Part shown: one piece after another, positions 17,629 through 27,426 of the stretch
How the letters are laid out: each line of letters begins with the position of its first letter
Numbering within the stretch: the stretch's first letter is position 1
NCBI RefSeq assembly: GCF_020881035.1
Contig: NZ_JAJITC010000014.1
Location: 1 to 64,000 of the forward strand
Length of the DNA: 64,000 nucleotides
From: Paraburkholderia translucens
GTDB taxonomy: Bacteria > Pseudomonadota > Gammaproteobacteria > Burkholderiales > Burkholderiaceae
Reading direction: 5' to 3'
Program-made: the position numbers and the translations under genes
The notes under the pieces: model-generated
What the model was told of the DNA's origin: nothing
The model's input: the letters and a program-made list of their open reading frames with translations, nothing else
Databases searched by the model: none

Positions 17629-18093
17629 TTACGCGTCTTTGTCCGTGTGGCGCACCGCGCACATCAGATCGGCTTCCGCCGCGACGACGCCATCCACTTC
17701 GGCGCGCGCCTTGAACTTCCAGATGCCGCGCATGTGACGCTCGAACGTGCAGTTCAGGATCAACTGATCGCCCGGTTCCACCACGCGCTTGAAGCGCGCG
17801 TTGTCGATGCCGACGAACAGGTACAGCGTGTTCGACGGATCGCTCGGCTCTTCCGAGAATGTCAGCAGCGCCGCGGTCTGCGCGAGCGCTTCGAGGATCA
17901 GCACGCCTGGCATCACCGGCCGCGTCGGGAAATGTCCCTGAAAATACGGCTCATTGATCGACACGTTCTTCAACGCTTTGATGCGCTTGTGCGGTTCGAG
18001 TTCGAGCACCCGGTCGACCAGCAGGATCGGATAACGATGCGGCAGCAGCGTGAGAATCTTATGAATGTCGAGGTTGATTTTTTCCGTGCTCAT
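17629..18093 (-). CDS. fabZ: 3-hydroxyacyl-[ACP] dehydratase FabZ
   Basis: FabZ dehydrates beta-hydroxyacyl-ACP in fatty acid elongation and competes with LpxA and LpxD for hydroxymyristoyl-ACP, which explains its place among the lpx genes. The 154-residue hot-dog-fold protein has the active-site motif GHFPTRPVMPG with His54 and Glu68. The start is set at MSTEKINLDIHKIL; an in-frame ATG five codons earlier is possible. It is 184 bp downstream of lpxD and 100 bp before lpxA. Confidence 0.96.
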   Translation of the reverse strand: MSTEKINLDIHKILTLLPHRYPILLVDRVLELEPHKRIKALKNVSINEPYFQGHFPTRPVMPGVLILEALAQTAALLTFSEEPSDPSNTLYLFVGIDNARFKRVVEPGDQLILNCTFERHMRGIWKFKARAEVDGVVAAEADLMCAVRHTDKDA

Positions 18094-18277
18094 GGTGTTT
18101 CTGCTCACGCATTGACTGCGCGATGATGACTGCGGATGCTGGTGCAGGTGGGTTGAAAACGCGCGCGACCGGCGCCACTCGTGACCGCTGGCCGTGCCAC
18201 CCGGTCACGGCCGCCGGCTCTGCTTCATGCTGCTGGACCGCTATTTTACGCGGTGCCGGTGGGCCGTCGTGAAACTG

Positions 18278-19390
18278 TCAGATCTTGTTGCCTGCGGGTT
18301 GACCTGCGGCGCCGTCAGTGGCACTGCCGGCCTTGTCGGCCGCGGCGCTCTCCAGCGCCTTGATGCGATCGCGCAGCTTGTCGATGTTGCGCAGCAGCGC
18401 GGCGCTTTTGTTCCAGTCCGCGTGATTCACGGCCGGAAACGCACTCGTGTACATGCCGGGCTTCAGCAGCGACTTCGACACGCCCGACTTCGCGGTGACG
18501 ATCACGTAATCGGCAAGCGTCACGTGGCCGGCGATGCCGACCGCGCCGCCGATCATGCAGTGACGGCCGATCGTGGTGCTGCCCGCGATGCCCGCGCAGC
18601 CCGCGATCACCGTGTACGCGCCAATCTTGCAGTTATGGCCGATCTGCACGAGGTTGTCGATCTTCACGCACTCCTCGATGATCGTGTCGGCCATCGCGCC
18701 ACGGTCGATTGTCGTGTTCGCGCCGATTTCGACATCATTGGCGATCGACACGCCACCGACCTGCGGAATCTTCACCCAGCTGCCGGTGCGCGCCTCGCCC
18801 TCGCCGACGAAGTCAGGCGCAAAGCCGAAGCCGTCGGAACCGATCACCGCGCCCGCGTGCACGATCACGCGCTCGCCGAGCTTGCAGCCGTGATACACGG
18901 TCACGTTCGGATACAGATGCGTGTTCGCGCCGACACGCGTGCCGCGGCCGATCACGACGTTGGCGTCGAGCCGCACGTGCTCACCGATCACCGCGCCCGC
19001 TTCGACGGTGACACGCGGACCGATCACTGCGCTCGAGGCGACCTGCGCGGAAGGATCGATCGTTGCGCTCGGATGCACGCCGGGCACCGCCTTCGGCGCG
19101 GCGAGGTCGATGAAGGTCTGCGCGATGCGCGCAAAGTAAGCGTAGGGATTCGGTGTAACGATGAAGTTTCGACCTTCGCGCGAGGCGAGCTTCGCGAGAT
19201 CGCCGGCATTGATCAGCACCGCGCCGGCACGAGTCGTTTCGACCTGCGCCAGATACTTCGGATTGGCGAGGAACGCCAACTGGTCGGGGCCTGCCTGGTC
19301 GAGCGGCGCGAGACTGCTCACGCGCTGCGACCCATTACCAACTACCTCACCGCCGAACCGCTGGACGATGTCCTCGAGCGAAAATGCCAT
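18278..19390 (-). CDS. lpxD: UDP-3-O-(3-hydroxyacyl)glucosamine N-acyltransferase
   Basis: LpxD adds the second hydroxyacyl chain in lipid A synthesis. The 370-residue protein has the N-terminal uridine-binding domain (MAFSLEDIVQRFGGEV to about residue 95). A long hexapeptide-repeat beta-helix follows, with the VQIGHNCKIG catalytic region, then a C-terminal helix that is somewhat alanine-rich. The start is placed at MAFSLEDI with AGGA upstream; the frame is open 28 codons earlier without homologous character. It follows ompH by 136 bp. Confidence 0.97.
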   Translation of the reverse strand: MAFSLEDIVQRFGGEVVGNGSQRVSSLAPLDQAGPDQLAFLANPKYLAQVETTRAGAVLINAGDLAKLASREGRNFIVTPNPYAYFARIAQTFIDLAAPKAVPGVHPSATIDPSAQVASSAVIGPRVTVEAGAVIGEHVRLDANVVIGRGTRVGANTHLYPNVTVYHGCKLGERVIVHAGAVIGSDGFGFAPDFVGEGEARTGSWVKIPQVGGVSIANDVEIGANTTIDRGAMADTIIEECVKIDNLVQIGHNCKIGAYTVIAGCAGIAGSTTIGRHCMIGGAVGIAGHVTLADYVIVTAKSGVSKSLLKPGMYTSAFPAVNHADWNKSAALLRNIDKLRDRIKALESAAADKAGSATDGAAGQPAGNKI

Positions 19391-19526
19391 GCCTATCCTG
19401 TCTCCAACGTCGACCAGGGTCAGCGCTTCGGCTGTCGACCGGTGTTGGCGCTGTAGCGCCTGCTCCGGTCCCACGCAAAGCTCTTACTCTGGTCCCATTC
19501 AATCATTGCGAGGCCGTGCGCCGACC

Positions 19527-20036
19527 TTAGTTGCCCGATGCCGCCAGCGCCTTCAGCACCTGGTCGGTGATATCGATGCGGGGGCTCACGTACACCGCTT
19601 CCTGCACGATCAGATCGTAGTGCTGCGTTTCGGCGATCTGCTTGATGACCTTGTTCGCGCGATCGAGCACCGCCGCGAGTTCCTCGTTGCGGCGCTGATT
19701 CAGGTCTTCGCGGAATTCGCGCTGCTTGCGCTGGAAGTCCGAGTCCAGCTGCGACAGATCGCGCTGCTTCTGGGCACGATCGGTCGCCGACATTGTCGCG
19801 CCGTTCTTGTCGAGCGCGTCGGACATGGACTTGAGCTTTTGCGCCATGTCGGCGAGATCCTTGTCGCGCTTTGCGAATTCGGCCTCGAGCTTCAGCTGCG
19901 CGGCTTTCGCCGCCGCCGATTCGCGCAGGATGCGGTCGGAATTCACTGCGGCGATCCTCGCCTCCTGCGCGTGCGCCATGCCGACCCCCAAGGTCATCGC
20001 CAGCGCCAATGCGCACGCTACACGTTTCGAAAACAT
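19527..20036 (-). CDS. OmpH/Skp-family periplasmic chaperone
   Basis: Skp-like trimeric chaperones carry unfolded outer membrane proteins across the periplasm to the BAM complex. The mature protein is a long coiled coil (about residues 40-130, rich in Lys, Glu, Gln and Arg) between short beta strands (IAAVNSDRIL and DLIVQEAVYVSPRIDIT). The N-terminus is a signal peptide (KRVACALALAMTLGVGMAHA, cleavage after AHA). The start chosen is ATG 20036; an alternative ATG at 20054 adds six residues, and neither has an ideally spaced Shine-Dalgarno. It lies directly downstream of bamA, as in most proteobacteria. Confidence 0.93.
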   Translation of the reverse strand: MFSKRVACALALAMTLGVGMAHAQEARIAAVNSDRILRESAAAKAAQLKLEAEFAKRDKDLADMAQKLKSMSDALDKNGATMSATDRAQKQRDLSQLDSDFQRKQREFREDLNQRRNEELAAVLDRANKVIKQIAETQHYDLIVQEAVYVSPRIDITDQVLKALAASGN

Positions 20037-20118
20037 ACCGGTTAGCAAAGTCATCCTCTCGATACTCTGGTTTGACCGGGGCCGCCGCAGCCGGCCGCCG
20101 GGAGCGCCCACCGCCCGA

Positions 20119-22422
20119 TCAGAACGCCGTCCCGATCTGGAACTGGAACTTCTGATACTGGTCGCCGGTGTGTTTGACGAGCGGGAAGCCAAGGCTCAAC
20201 TTGAGCGGACCGATCGGCGAGATCCACGCGAGACCCACACCGTAGCCGTAACGCAGGCCGTTCGCGCCGATGCTGTTGCCTTCCGTTCCCCACACGTTAC
20301 CGCCGTCGAGGAAAGTAAACACACGCAGCGTGCGGTCGTAGCCCGTGCCCGGTAGCGGGAACGTAAGCTCGATATTGCCGACAAGCAGCTTCGAGCCGCC
20401 GATCGGGTCGTTGGTCTTCGCGTCGCGCGGACCGAGCGAGCTCGGCTCGTAGCCGCGGACCGAACCGATACCGCCGGCGAAGTAGTTCTTGAAGATCGGA
20501 TAAGGCTTGCCGGCGAGGCCGTTACCGTAGCCGCCCTGGAAGTTGAAGCCCAGCACGAAGCCGCGCGCAAACGAGTAATAGTACTGCGCGTTGATGTCGG
20601 CCTTGTAGTACTGCGTGCCGCCGATCGGCGTGCCGTACTCGGCGTTCGCCTGCGTGAAGTAGCCGCGGCTCGGCACCAGTGCGCTGTCGCGCGCATCGCG
20701 CGACCAGCCGACCGTCAGCGGTACGTTGTTCGACACGCGGCCAAACTCGTTCACATAGTCTCGATAGCTTTGCGGCGTGTTCGCGTCGATGTCGAGCTGG
20801 TTCTGCTCGAAGCCCGCGCCGAAGTACACCGTATCGACCTCGGAGAACGGAATGCCGAACTTCAGGTCGCCACCCAATGTGACGATCTTGAAGCTCGAAT
20901 CCGTCGAGTAGTACAGCGGCTGGTAGGTGCGGTAGTAGACGTCGGTGATCCGCTTGATGCCGTCCACCGTGAAGTACGGGTCGACCTGCGTGACCGTCAG
21001 CGTGCGGTACGTCTTCGCGGTATTGATGTTCACCGAGAGGCTCGTGCCGGAGCCGAAGACGTTGTCCTGCGAGATACCTGCCGACAGCACCACCTTGTCG
21101 GTCGACGAGAAACCCGCACCGAGCGTGATCGCGCCTGTCGGCTTTTCGGCGACCTTCACCTCGATGTCGACCTGGTCGGGCGTGCCTTCGACCGGCACCG
21201 TCGTCACGTCGACGTCGGTGAAGTAGCCAAGACGGTTGATACGGTCCTTCGACAGCGCGAGGCGGTTCGAATCGAACCAGGAGCTTTCGAGCTGGCGCAT
21301 TTCGCGGCGCACCACTTCGTCGCGCGTGCGCGTATTGCCGACCACGTTGATGCGACGCACGTACACGCGCCGGCTCGGATCGACCTGCAGTGTCAGATCC
21401 ACCGTGTGGTTGGTCTGGTCGATCTGGGGCTGCGCATTGACGGTCGCGAACGCGTAGCCGTACTCGCCGAGCTTGTCGACGATCGCCTTCGTGGTGGCCT
21501 GCAGCTTTTCGGCCGAAAAGCGATCGCCGGGCTTGATCGTGATCAGCTTCTTCAGCTCCGCTTCGCGGTCGAGCAGATTGCCGGCGAGGCGAATGTTCGA
21601 AATCGTGTACGGCTCGCCTTCATGCAGCGTGACCGTCAGGTACATGTCCTTCTTGTCCGGCGAGATCGACACCTGGGTCGATTCGATGCTGAACTCGAGG
21701 TAGCCGCGATTCAGGTAGTACGAGCGGATGTTCTCGAGGTCGCCGGTGAGCTTGTCTTTCGCGTACAGATCGTTCTTCGTGTACCACGAGAACCAGTTCG
21801 GCGTGGACAGCTGCATTTCGTCGCGCAGCGTACCGGTGCTGAACGTCTTGTTGCCGATGAAGTTGATCTGGCGGATCTTCGCGCTCGGACCTTCAGCCAC
21901 CGAGAACAGGATGCCGACACGGTTGCGGTCGATCGGCGTGATCGTCGTGGTGACTTCGGCGGCGTAGAAACCGCGCGTCAGATACTGGCGCTTCAGTTCC
22001 TGCTCGGCCTTGTCGACGAGCGCCTTGTCGTAGTAGCGGCCTTGCGACAGCCCGACCGCGCGCAGCGCCTTGATCAGGTTGTCCTTTTCGAACTCGTGGA
22101 TGCCGGCGAAGTCGATCGTGCCGATGGCCGGACGCTCCTGCACCTGCACGATCACCACATTGCCTTCGGTCGCGATCTTGACGTCGTTGAAGAATCCCGT
22201 CGCATACAGCGCGCGAATCGCTTCGGACGCCTTGTCGTCGGAAAAAGTGTCGCCTTGCTTGATGGGCAGGTACGCGAACACGGTACCCGGTTCGACGCGT
22301 TGCAATCCCTCAATGCGAATATCTTGCACCACGAAGGGCGTCGTTGCGTGAGCAACCAGCCCATGCGCGGCGAACGCCGCGGCTATAACCGTCTTTGGAC
22401 CAAAGCGATGAGGTTTGAACAA
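20119..22422 (-). CDS. bamA: Outer membrane protein assembly factor BamA
   Basis: BamA is the central Omp85 protein that folds beta-barrels into the outer membrane. It has 767 residues. A signal peptide ends near VAHA. Five POTRA domains follow over about 25-425, starting with FVVQDIRIEGLQRVEPGTVF. The C-terminal 16-strand barrel includes the conserved GGIGSVRGYEPSSLGPRD loop and ends with a terminal aromatic signature (KFQFQIGTAF). It lies between rseP and ompH in the standard order. The repetitive strands are intact and of normal length. Confidence 0.98.
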   Translation of the reverse strand: MFKPHRFGPKTVIAAAFAAHGLVAHATTPFVVQDIRIEGLQRVEPGTVFAYLPIKQGDTFSDDKASEAIRALYATGFFNDVKIATEGNVVIVQVQERPAIGTIDFAGIHEFEKDNLIKALRAVGLSQGRYYDKALVDKAEQELKRQYLTRGFYAAEVTTTITPIDRNRVGILFSVAEGPSAKIRQINFIGNKTFSTGTLRDEMQLSTPNWFSWYTKNDLYAKDKLTGDLENIRSYYLNRGYLEFSIESTQVSISPDKKDMYLTVTLHEGEPYTISNIRLAGNLLDREAELKKLITIKPGDRFSAEKLQATTKAIVDKLGEYGYAFATVNAQPQIDQTNHTVDLTLQVDPSRRVYVRRINVVGNTRTRDEVVRREMRQLESSWFDSNRLALSKDRINRLGYFTDVDVTTVPVEGTPDQVDIEVKVAEKPTGAITLGAGFSSTDKVVLSAGISQDNVFGSGTSLSVNINTAKTYRTLTVTQVDPYFTVDGIKRITDVYYRTYQPLYYSTDSSFKIVTLGGDLKFGIPFSEVDTVYFGAGFEQNQLDIDANTPQSYRDYVNEFGRVSNNVPLTVGWSRDARDSALVPSRGYFTQANAEYGTPIGGTQYYKADINAQYYYSFARGFVLGFNFQGGYGNGLAGKPYPIFKNYFAGGIGSVRGYEPSSLGPRDAKTNDPIGGSKLLVGNIELTFPLPGTGYDRTLRVFTFLDGGNVWGTEGNSIGANGLRYGYGVGLAWISPIGPLKLSLGFPLVKHTGDQYQKFQFQIGTAF

Positions 22423-22489
22423 CGTGCTTCCCCAGTGTGTATAGCTGCATCAGGCCTGGCGGCCGCCCTCGAGAACGCCGCCGGACACT

Positions 22490-23884
22490 TTAAAAATGGA
22501 TTAAACGAGCCAGATCGTTGAACAGCGCAATCGCCGACAACGCGACGATGCAGGCAAGACCCGCCCTCTGAAAAACGAGTTGCCAGCGATCGGAGACAAC
22601 TTTACCGGTCACAGCTTCAACCAAATAATATAACAGATGCCCCCCGTCCAATACCGGAATTGGTAGCAGGTTCAGCACGCCGAGGCTAATGCTGACAAGG
22701 GCAAGGAACGACAGAAACGCGGCAGGACCCAGACGTGCGCTCTTTCCCGCGTAGTCGGCGATCGTCACCGGACCGGACAGATTCCTCAACGATGCCTCGC
22801 CGACGATCATTCGGCCAAACATCCTTACCGAGTACACCGCGAGATCCCACGTACGGCGGGCACCGAGGCGCAAACTTTCGAGCGGCCCGTAGCGCACGTC
22901 GATGGTCGGCACCTGGGTCGCCAGCTCCGCGCCAATGCGGCCGATCTGCTGTCCGCTCGCCGCATCGCGCTGCAATTGCGGCACGATCGTGATCTCTTCG
23001 AGCGCGCCCGCCGCATGACCGCCGCGGCCGCCGCGCTCCACCCGCAGCGTGACCGGCACACCGGCGTGCGATTTTACATAAGCGATGAAGGCCGCGGCAT
23101 TATCGGTCGGCGTGCCGTTGATCGCGCGCAAGCGGTCGCCGGGGACGAGCCCCGCCTTCTGCGCGGCGCTGCCCGCCTGCACGCCCGCCACCGTGAGCTT
23201 GCCGCCGCCCGGCTCGAAGCCGAGGCGCGACATCAGATCATCATCGATGTCTTTCTCGCCGAGGCCGCGCAGATCCATCGGGAAATCGGACGTGCCGTGC
23301 GCGTCCTTTGCACTGACCACGATGCGCTGCTGATCGAACGCAGCGCCGAGCAGCTTCCACCGCAGATCCGACCATGACCGCACCGGCTCGGTCTCGTCGC
23401 TATGGCCGGTGCGCACACCGACGATCGTCTCGCCGCCCTCGAAGCCCGCCAACGCGGCTGGCGTGTTCGGCGCCGGTGTCGCGATCACCGCCGCCGGTTC
23501 GGTCACGCCGGTCGCGAACACGAGCGCGAACAGCACGATCGCGAGCAGGAAATTCGCAGCCGGACCGGCCACGACAATCGCGAAGCGCCGCCACACCGAC
23601 TGGCGGTTGAACGCATGCGGCAGATCGGCGTCAGGAATCGAGCCGGGGCCGGCTTCGCGCTCGTCGAGCATCTTCACGTAGCCGCCGAGCGGCAGTGCGG
23701 CAATCGTCCACTCGGTGCCCGTCTTCCGGCTCACCCACTGAACGAGCGGCTTGCCGAAGCCGATCGAAAAGCGCAGCACCTTCACGCCGCACAGACGCGC
23801 TACGCTGTAGTGCCCGTACTCGTGGACCACCACGAGTACACCAATCGCAACCGCGAAAGCGAGCAGTTCGATCAGCAGGTTCAT
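22490..23884 (-). CDS. rseP: Site-2 zinc metalloprotease RseP
   Basis: RseP performs intramembrane cleavage of the anti-sigma factor RseA in the envelope stress response. It also removes leftover signal peptides. The 464-residue protein has the HEYGH zinc motif at 21-25 in the first membrane helix. Two periplasmic PDZ domains lie at about 130-290 (LTVAGVQAGSAAQKAGLVPGD), with the third zinc ligand in NLLPIPVLDGGHLLYY. The start is at MNLLIELLAF; the open frame continues 65 codons upstream into dxr without homology. It lies 7 bp after dxr and upstream of bamA. Confidence 0.97.
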   Translation of the reverse strand: MNLLIELLAFAVAIGVLVVVHEYGHYSVARLCGVKVLRFSIGFGKPLVQWVSRKTGTEWTIAALPLGGYVKMLDEREAGPGSIPDADLPHAFNRQSVWRRFAIVVAGPAANFLLAIVLFALVFATGVTEPAAVIATPAPNTPAALAGFEGGETIVGVRTGHSDETEPVRSWSDLRWKLLGAAFDQQRIVVSAKDAHGTSDFPMDLRGLGEKDIDDDLMSRLGFEPGGGKLTVAGVQAGSAAQKAGLVPGDRLRAINGTPTDNAAAFIAYVKSHAGVPVTLRVERGGRGGHAAGALEEITIVPQLQRDAASGQQIGRIGAELATQVPTIDVRYGPLESLRLGARRTWDLAVYSVRMFGRMIVGEASLRNLSGPVTIADYAGKSARLGPAAFLSFLALVSISLGVLNLLPIPVLDGGHLLYYLVEAVTGKVVSDRWQLVFQRAGLACIVALSAIALFNDLARLIHF

Positions 23885-23891
23885 GAGCGCC

Positions 23892-25097
23892 TCACTGGAC
23901 GGCGCGTTCCGTGCGACGGACGCCGTCGGGCAGACGCGCGATGAATTCGGCCGCGGCGCGGCGCGCAGCGGCGTCCGCTTCGATGACGTCGTCGAGCGCG
24001 TGCGCGCTGCGGTTCGGCAACGCGCCCAGCACCGAATCGACCACCTCGGCAATCGCCATGAAGCCGATACGGCGCGCAAGGAACGCTTCCACCGCGATCT
24101 CGTTCGCAGCGTTCAGCGCCGCGCTCGCGATGCCGCCTTCGGCGAGCGCCTGCATGGCAAGCGCGAGGCACGGGAAGCGCGCGTAGTCGGGCTTTTCGAA
24201 CGACAGCGACGCGACCTGCGCGAGATCGAGCTGCGCGACGCCCGAATCGACGCGATCCGGAAACGCCAGCGCGTGCGCGATCGGCGTGCGCATGTCGGGG
24301 TTGCCGAGCTGCGCGAGCACGGAGCCGTCCGCGTACGACACGAGTGAATGAATCACGCTCTGCGGATGGATCAGCACATCGATGCGCTCGCCGGGCAAAT
24401 TGAACAGCCAATGCGCCTCGATCACTTCGAGGCCCTTGTTCATCATCGTGGCCGAGTCGACCGAGATCTTGCGGCCCATCACCCAGTTCGGATGCTTGCA
24501 GGCTTCGTCAGGCGTCACGTCGACGAGCGTGGCCGGTTCGCGCGTCCGGAACGGGCCGCCCGATGCGGTGAGGATGATCTTCGAGACGCCGCCGTGCAGC
24601 GACGCTTCGCGCGGCAGGCATTGGAAAATTGCGTTGTGCTCGCTGTCGACCGGCAGCAGCACCGCGCCGTGGTCGCGCACCGCGTCCATGAAGATCGCGC
24701 CCGACATCACCAACGCTTCCTTGTTCGCGAGCAGGATGCGCTTGCCGGAGCGCGCAGCGGCGAGGCTCGGCGCGAGGCCGGCCGCACCGACGATCGCCGC
24801 GACCACTGTGTCACAGCCCTCGCTCTTCGCGACGTCGACGAGCGCCTGAGGCCCGTAGGTGACCTCGGTCCTGCTGCCCGCTTCGTGCAGTTTCGCGGCG
24901 ACCTTCGCGGCCGTTCCGGCGTCACCTACCACCGCCACTTCGGGCGCAAAGCGCAGGCATTGCTCGACGAGCTTGTCGCCGTTGCGATGCGCGGTCAGCG
25001 CGTAAATCGAAAAGCGCTCTGGATGACGTGCGACCACGTCGAGCGTACTGTCTCCGATGGAGCCCGTGGAACCGAGCAATGTCAGACGTTTTTGCAT
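23892..25097 (-). CDS. dxr: 1-deoxy-D-xylulose-5-phosphate reductoisomerase
   Basis: Dxr converts DXP to MEP with NADPH, the committed step of the non-mevalonate isoprenoid pathway. It therefore supplies the substrate chain for UppS nearby. The 401-residue protein starts with the dinucleotide-binding GSTGSIGDSTLDV. It has the metal-binding PVDSEHNAIFQCL region, the HPNWVMGRKISVDSATMMNKGLE substrate region in two conserved pieces, and the C-terminal helical domain. It is 10 bp after cdsA and 7 bp before rseP, so co-transcription is near certain. Confidence 0.97.
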   Translation of the reverse strand: MQKRLTLLGSTGSIGDSTLDVVARHPERFSIYALTAHRNGDKLVEQCLRFAPEVAVVGDAGTAAKVAAKLHEAGSRTEVTYGPQALVDVAKSEGCDTVVAAIVGAAGLAPSLAAARSGKRILLANKEALVMSGAIFMDAVRDHGAVLLPVDSEHNAIFQCLPREASLHGGVSKIILTASGGPFRTREPATLVDVTPDEACKHPNWVMGRKISVDSATMMNKGLEVIEAHWLFNLPGERIDVLIHPQSVIHSLVSYADGSVLAQLGNPDMRTPIAHALAFPDRVDSGVAQLDLAQVASLSFEKPDYARFPCLALAMQALAEGGIASAALNAANEIAVEAFLARRIGFMAIAEVVDSVLGALPNRSAHALDDVIEADAAARRAAAEFIARLPDGVRRTERAVQ

Positions 25098-25107
25098 ATC
25101 TCTTTCT

Positions 25108-25929
25108 CTAGCCGAGCAGCAGCATGGCGAGCGGCAGCACCGGCAACAACGCGTCGATGCGATCGAGCACGCCGCCGTGCCCCGGCAACAGGCCGCTCGA
25201 GTCTTTGACGCCGGCCTGGCGCTTCATCATCGATTCGAACAGATCGCCAACCACGCTGAAGACCACCAGCAGGGTGAGCGCGAGCACGGTGCGCAGCGCG
25301 CCCAGTTGCGCCAGCAGCGCAGAATACAGGGTCGGCTCGAACGCGTGCAAAAAGACCGCCGCGGCCGCGACGATCATAACCAACAGCCAGCCGCCGATCG
25401 CGCCCTCCCAGGTTTTACCCGGACTGATTGCGGGTGCCAGCTTGTGCTTGCCAAACGCCTTTCCGGAGAAGTATGCGCCGATATCGGCGAGCCATACCAA
25501 CAGCAGCAGCGACAGCACGAACGGCACACCTTGCACCCGGGCGGCGACGAGAGCATGCCAGCAAGCAATGAAAGCAACGATGCCGGCAAGGAAAAGAAAG
25601 GCGCGCCACGCGCCCTGTGCCAGTACGGGCTTGCGCAACAACACGAACGGACCGCCGATCACCCAGAAAATCGACGCCGCCTGAAAGAACGGCCGCGCAT
25701 GCTCGGTGCCGATGCCCACGCGCGTGCTCGTGACAAGCCCGAGCGCCGCGACGAGCGCGTACAGCACCGGACCCGCGCCGCCGAGTTGCAGCAGCCGGGC
25801 CCACTCCCACGCGGCGAACACGACGACGAAAGCGATCAGCGCGCCGAACGCGCCGACCGGCGCGAACAGCGTGACTGGCAGGAGCACTGCCAGCAAGACG
25901 ATCGCCGTGATGACACGGGTCTTTAGCAT
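25108..25929 (-). CDS. cdsA: Phosphatidate cytidylyltransferase
   Basis: CdsA makes CDP-diacylglycerol from CTP and phosphatidic acid, the precursor of all membrane phospholipids. The 273-residue protein has about eight membrane segments. The family signature near the C-terminus is KRQAGVKDSSGLLPGHGG followed by LDRID. The ATG start (MLKTRVITAIVLLAV) overlaps the uppS stop by seven bases, which argues for translational coupling. The open frame extends much further upstream but only in the shadow of uppS. The cardiolipin synthase gene at 50398 acts downstream in the same lipid pathway. Confidence 0.96.
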   Translation of the reverse strand: MLKTRVITAIVLLAVLLPVTLFAPVGAFGALIAFVVVFAAWEWARLLQLGGAGPVLYALVAALGLVTSTRVGIGTEHARPFFQAASIFWVIGGPFVLLRKPVLAQGAWRAFLFLAGIVAFIACWHALVAARVQGVPFVLSLLLLVWLADIGAYFSGKAFGKHKLAPAISPGKTWEGAIGGWLLVMIVAAAAVFLHAFEPTLYSALLAQLGALRTVLALTLLVVFSVVGDLFESMMKRQAGVKDSSGLLPGHGGVLDRIDALLPVLPLAMLLLG

Positions 25930-26705
25930 GGAAGCGAATCGACGTTCTGCGATTGCGGCTCGAGTTGAGCACTGGTGCGACCGAAGCGGCGTTCCCGCTC
26001 GGCGTACGAAGCGATGGCATGGCCGAGCGCGTCGGCGTCGAAATCCGGCCAGAACGTATCGGTGAAGTAGAACTCGGTGTAAGCGAGCTGCCAGAGCAGG
26101 AAGTTGCTGACGCGGCGTTCGCCGCCGGTGCGGATGAACAGGTCCGGTTCGGGCGCGTACGCCATCGACAGATGCTCGGCGAACGCGTCTTCGTTGACTT
26201 CGACCGGCTTGCCCGCCGCCGCCGACTGCTCGACGAGCTTGCGGGTGGCCTGCATGATGTCCCAGCGGCCGCCGTAGTTCGCGGCAATGGTCAGCGTGAG
26301 ACGGGTATTGCGCGCGGTCTTGGTTTCCGCACGCTTGATCAGATCGCGGATCTTGGCGTCGAAACGCTCGAGATCGCCGACCACGCGCAGGCGGATGCCG
26401 TTCGCGTGCAGCTTGCCGATCTCGCGCTCGAGCGCGGTGACGAAGAGGCGCATCAGGAACGACACCTCCTCGTTCGGACGGCGCCAGTTCTCGGAACTGA
26501 AAGCGAACAGTGTCAGATATTCGACGCCCCGCCGCGCGCACGCCTCGACAGCCGCCCGCACCGCGTCGACGCCGCGCGTATGGCCCGCCACGCGGGGCAG
26601 ACGCCGCTGCGTGGCCCAACGGCCGTTGCCATCCATGATGATCGCGATATGTCGCGGCACCGCGGCGACTTCGGGCACGCGCACGGTTGAGCTGGTATAG
26701 GTCAT
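25923..26705 (-). CDS. uppS: Isoprenyl transferase (undecaprenyl diphosphate synthase)
   Basis: UppS extends farnesyl diphosphate with eight isopentenyl units to make the C55 carrier for peptidoglycan and LPS. The 260-residue cis-prenyltransferase has the IIMDGNGRWA motif with catalytic Asp25, then GHTRGVDAVR, LFAFSSENWRRP and the C-terminal IRTGGERRVSNFLLWQ motif. It lies 62 bp after frr and overlaps cdsA, in the widely conserved frr-uppS-cdsA-dxr-rseP-bamA order. Confidence 0.97.
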   Translation of the reverse strand: MTYTSSTVRVPEVAAVPRHIAIIMDGNGRWATQRRLPRVAGHTRGVDAVRAAVEACARRGVEYLTLFAFSSENWRRPNEEVSFLMRLFVTALEREIGKLHANGIRLRVVGDLERFDAKIRDLIKRAETKTARNTRLTLTIAANYGGRWDIMQATRKLVEQSAAAGKPVEVNEDAFAEHLSMAYAPEPDLFIRTGGERRVSNFLLWQLAYTEFYFTDTFWPDFDADALGHAIASYAERERRFGRTSAQLEPQSQNVDSLPC

Positions 26706-26767
26706 GGCCGTCGGGACAGTAATGCCAATAAAGAAGTGGAAATCAGAAGGTGCTGAGCCGAACGGCG

Positions 26768-27328
26768 TCAGACCGTCATGATCTCGGCTTCTTTCGTCGT
26801 GACGAGCTTGTCGATTTCGGCGACGAACTTGTCCGTCAACTTCTGGACGTCGTCACCGGCACGACGTTCGTCGTCTTCCGAGATTTCCTTGTCCTTGACG
26901 AGCTTCTTCAACTGCTCGTTGGCGTCGCGGCGCAGGTTGCGCACGGCGACCTTGGCCGTTTCGGCTTCGCTGCGCACGACCTTGGTCAGCTCGCGGCGAC
27001 GCTCTTCGGTCAACGCCGGCATCGGCACGCGGATCACGTCGCCGTGCGTGGCCGGGTTCAGACCGAGGTCCGATTCGCGGATCGCCTTTTCGACGACCTG
27101 GACCATCTTCTTTTCCCACGGCTGCACGCCGATGGTGCGCGCGTCGATTAGCGTCAGGTTCGCGACCTGCGAAATTGGCACCGGCGAGCCGTAGTAGTCG
27201 CACTGGATATGATCGAGAAGCCCCGTGTGCGCACGGCCCGTACGGATCTTCGACAGGTCGTTCTTGAACGCGTCGATGGAACGCTGCATCTTCTGCTCAG
27301 CGCCCTTCCTGATATCAGCCACAGACAT
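26768..27328 (-). CDS. frr: Ribosome recycling factor
   Basis: RRF, with EF-G, splits the post-termination ribosome. The 186-residue length is standard. Recognisable segments are the N-terminal helix (KMQRSIDAFKNDLSKIRTGRA), the GSPVPISQVANLTLIDART beta domain in two pieces, PALTEERRRELTKVV, and the C-terminal helix ending in KEAEIMTV. It is 98 bp after pyrH and 62 bp before uppS. Confidence 0.98.
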   Translation of the reverse strand: MSVADIRKGAEQKMQRSIDAFKNDLSKIRTGRAHTGLLDHIQCDYYGSPVPISQVANLTLIDARTIGVQPWEKKMVQVVEKAIRESDLGLNPATHGDVIRVPMPALTEERRRELTKVVRSEAETAKVAVRNLRRDANEQLKKLVKDKEISEDDERRAGDDVQKLTDKFVAEIDKLVTTKEAEIMTV

Positions 27329-27426
27329 TTTTATACCTCCGAACCTTCAAAACGGTGCGAGCCGCCCGGCACGCGCGATGCCGCGGCCCGGGCTCGCGTC
27401 AAAGCCCACGTAATGTAAAAGACAGT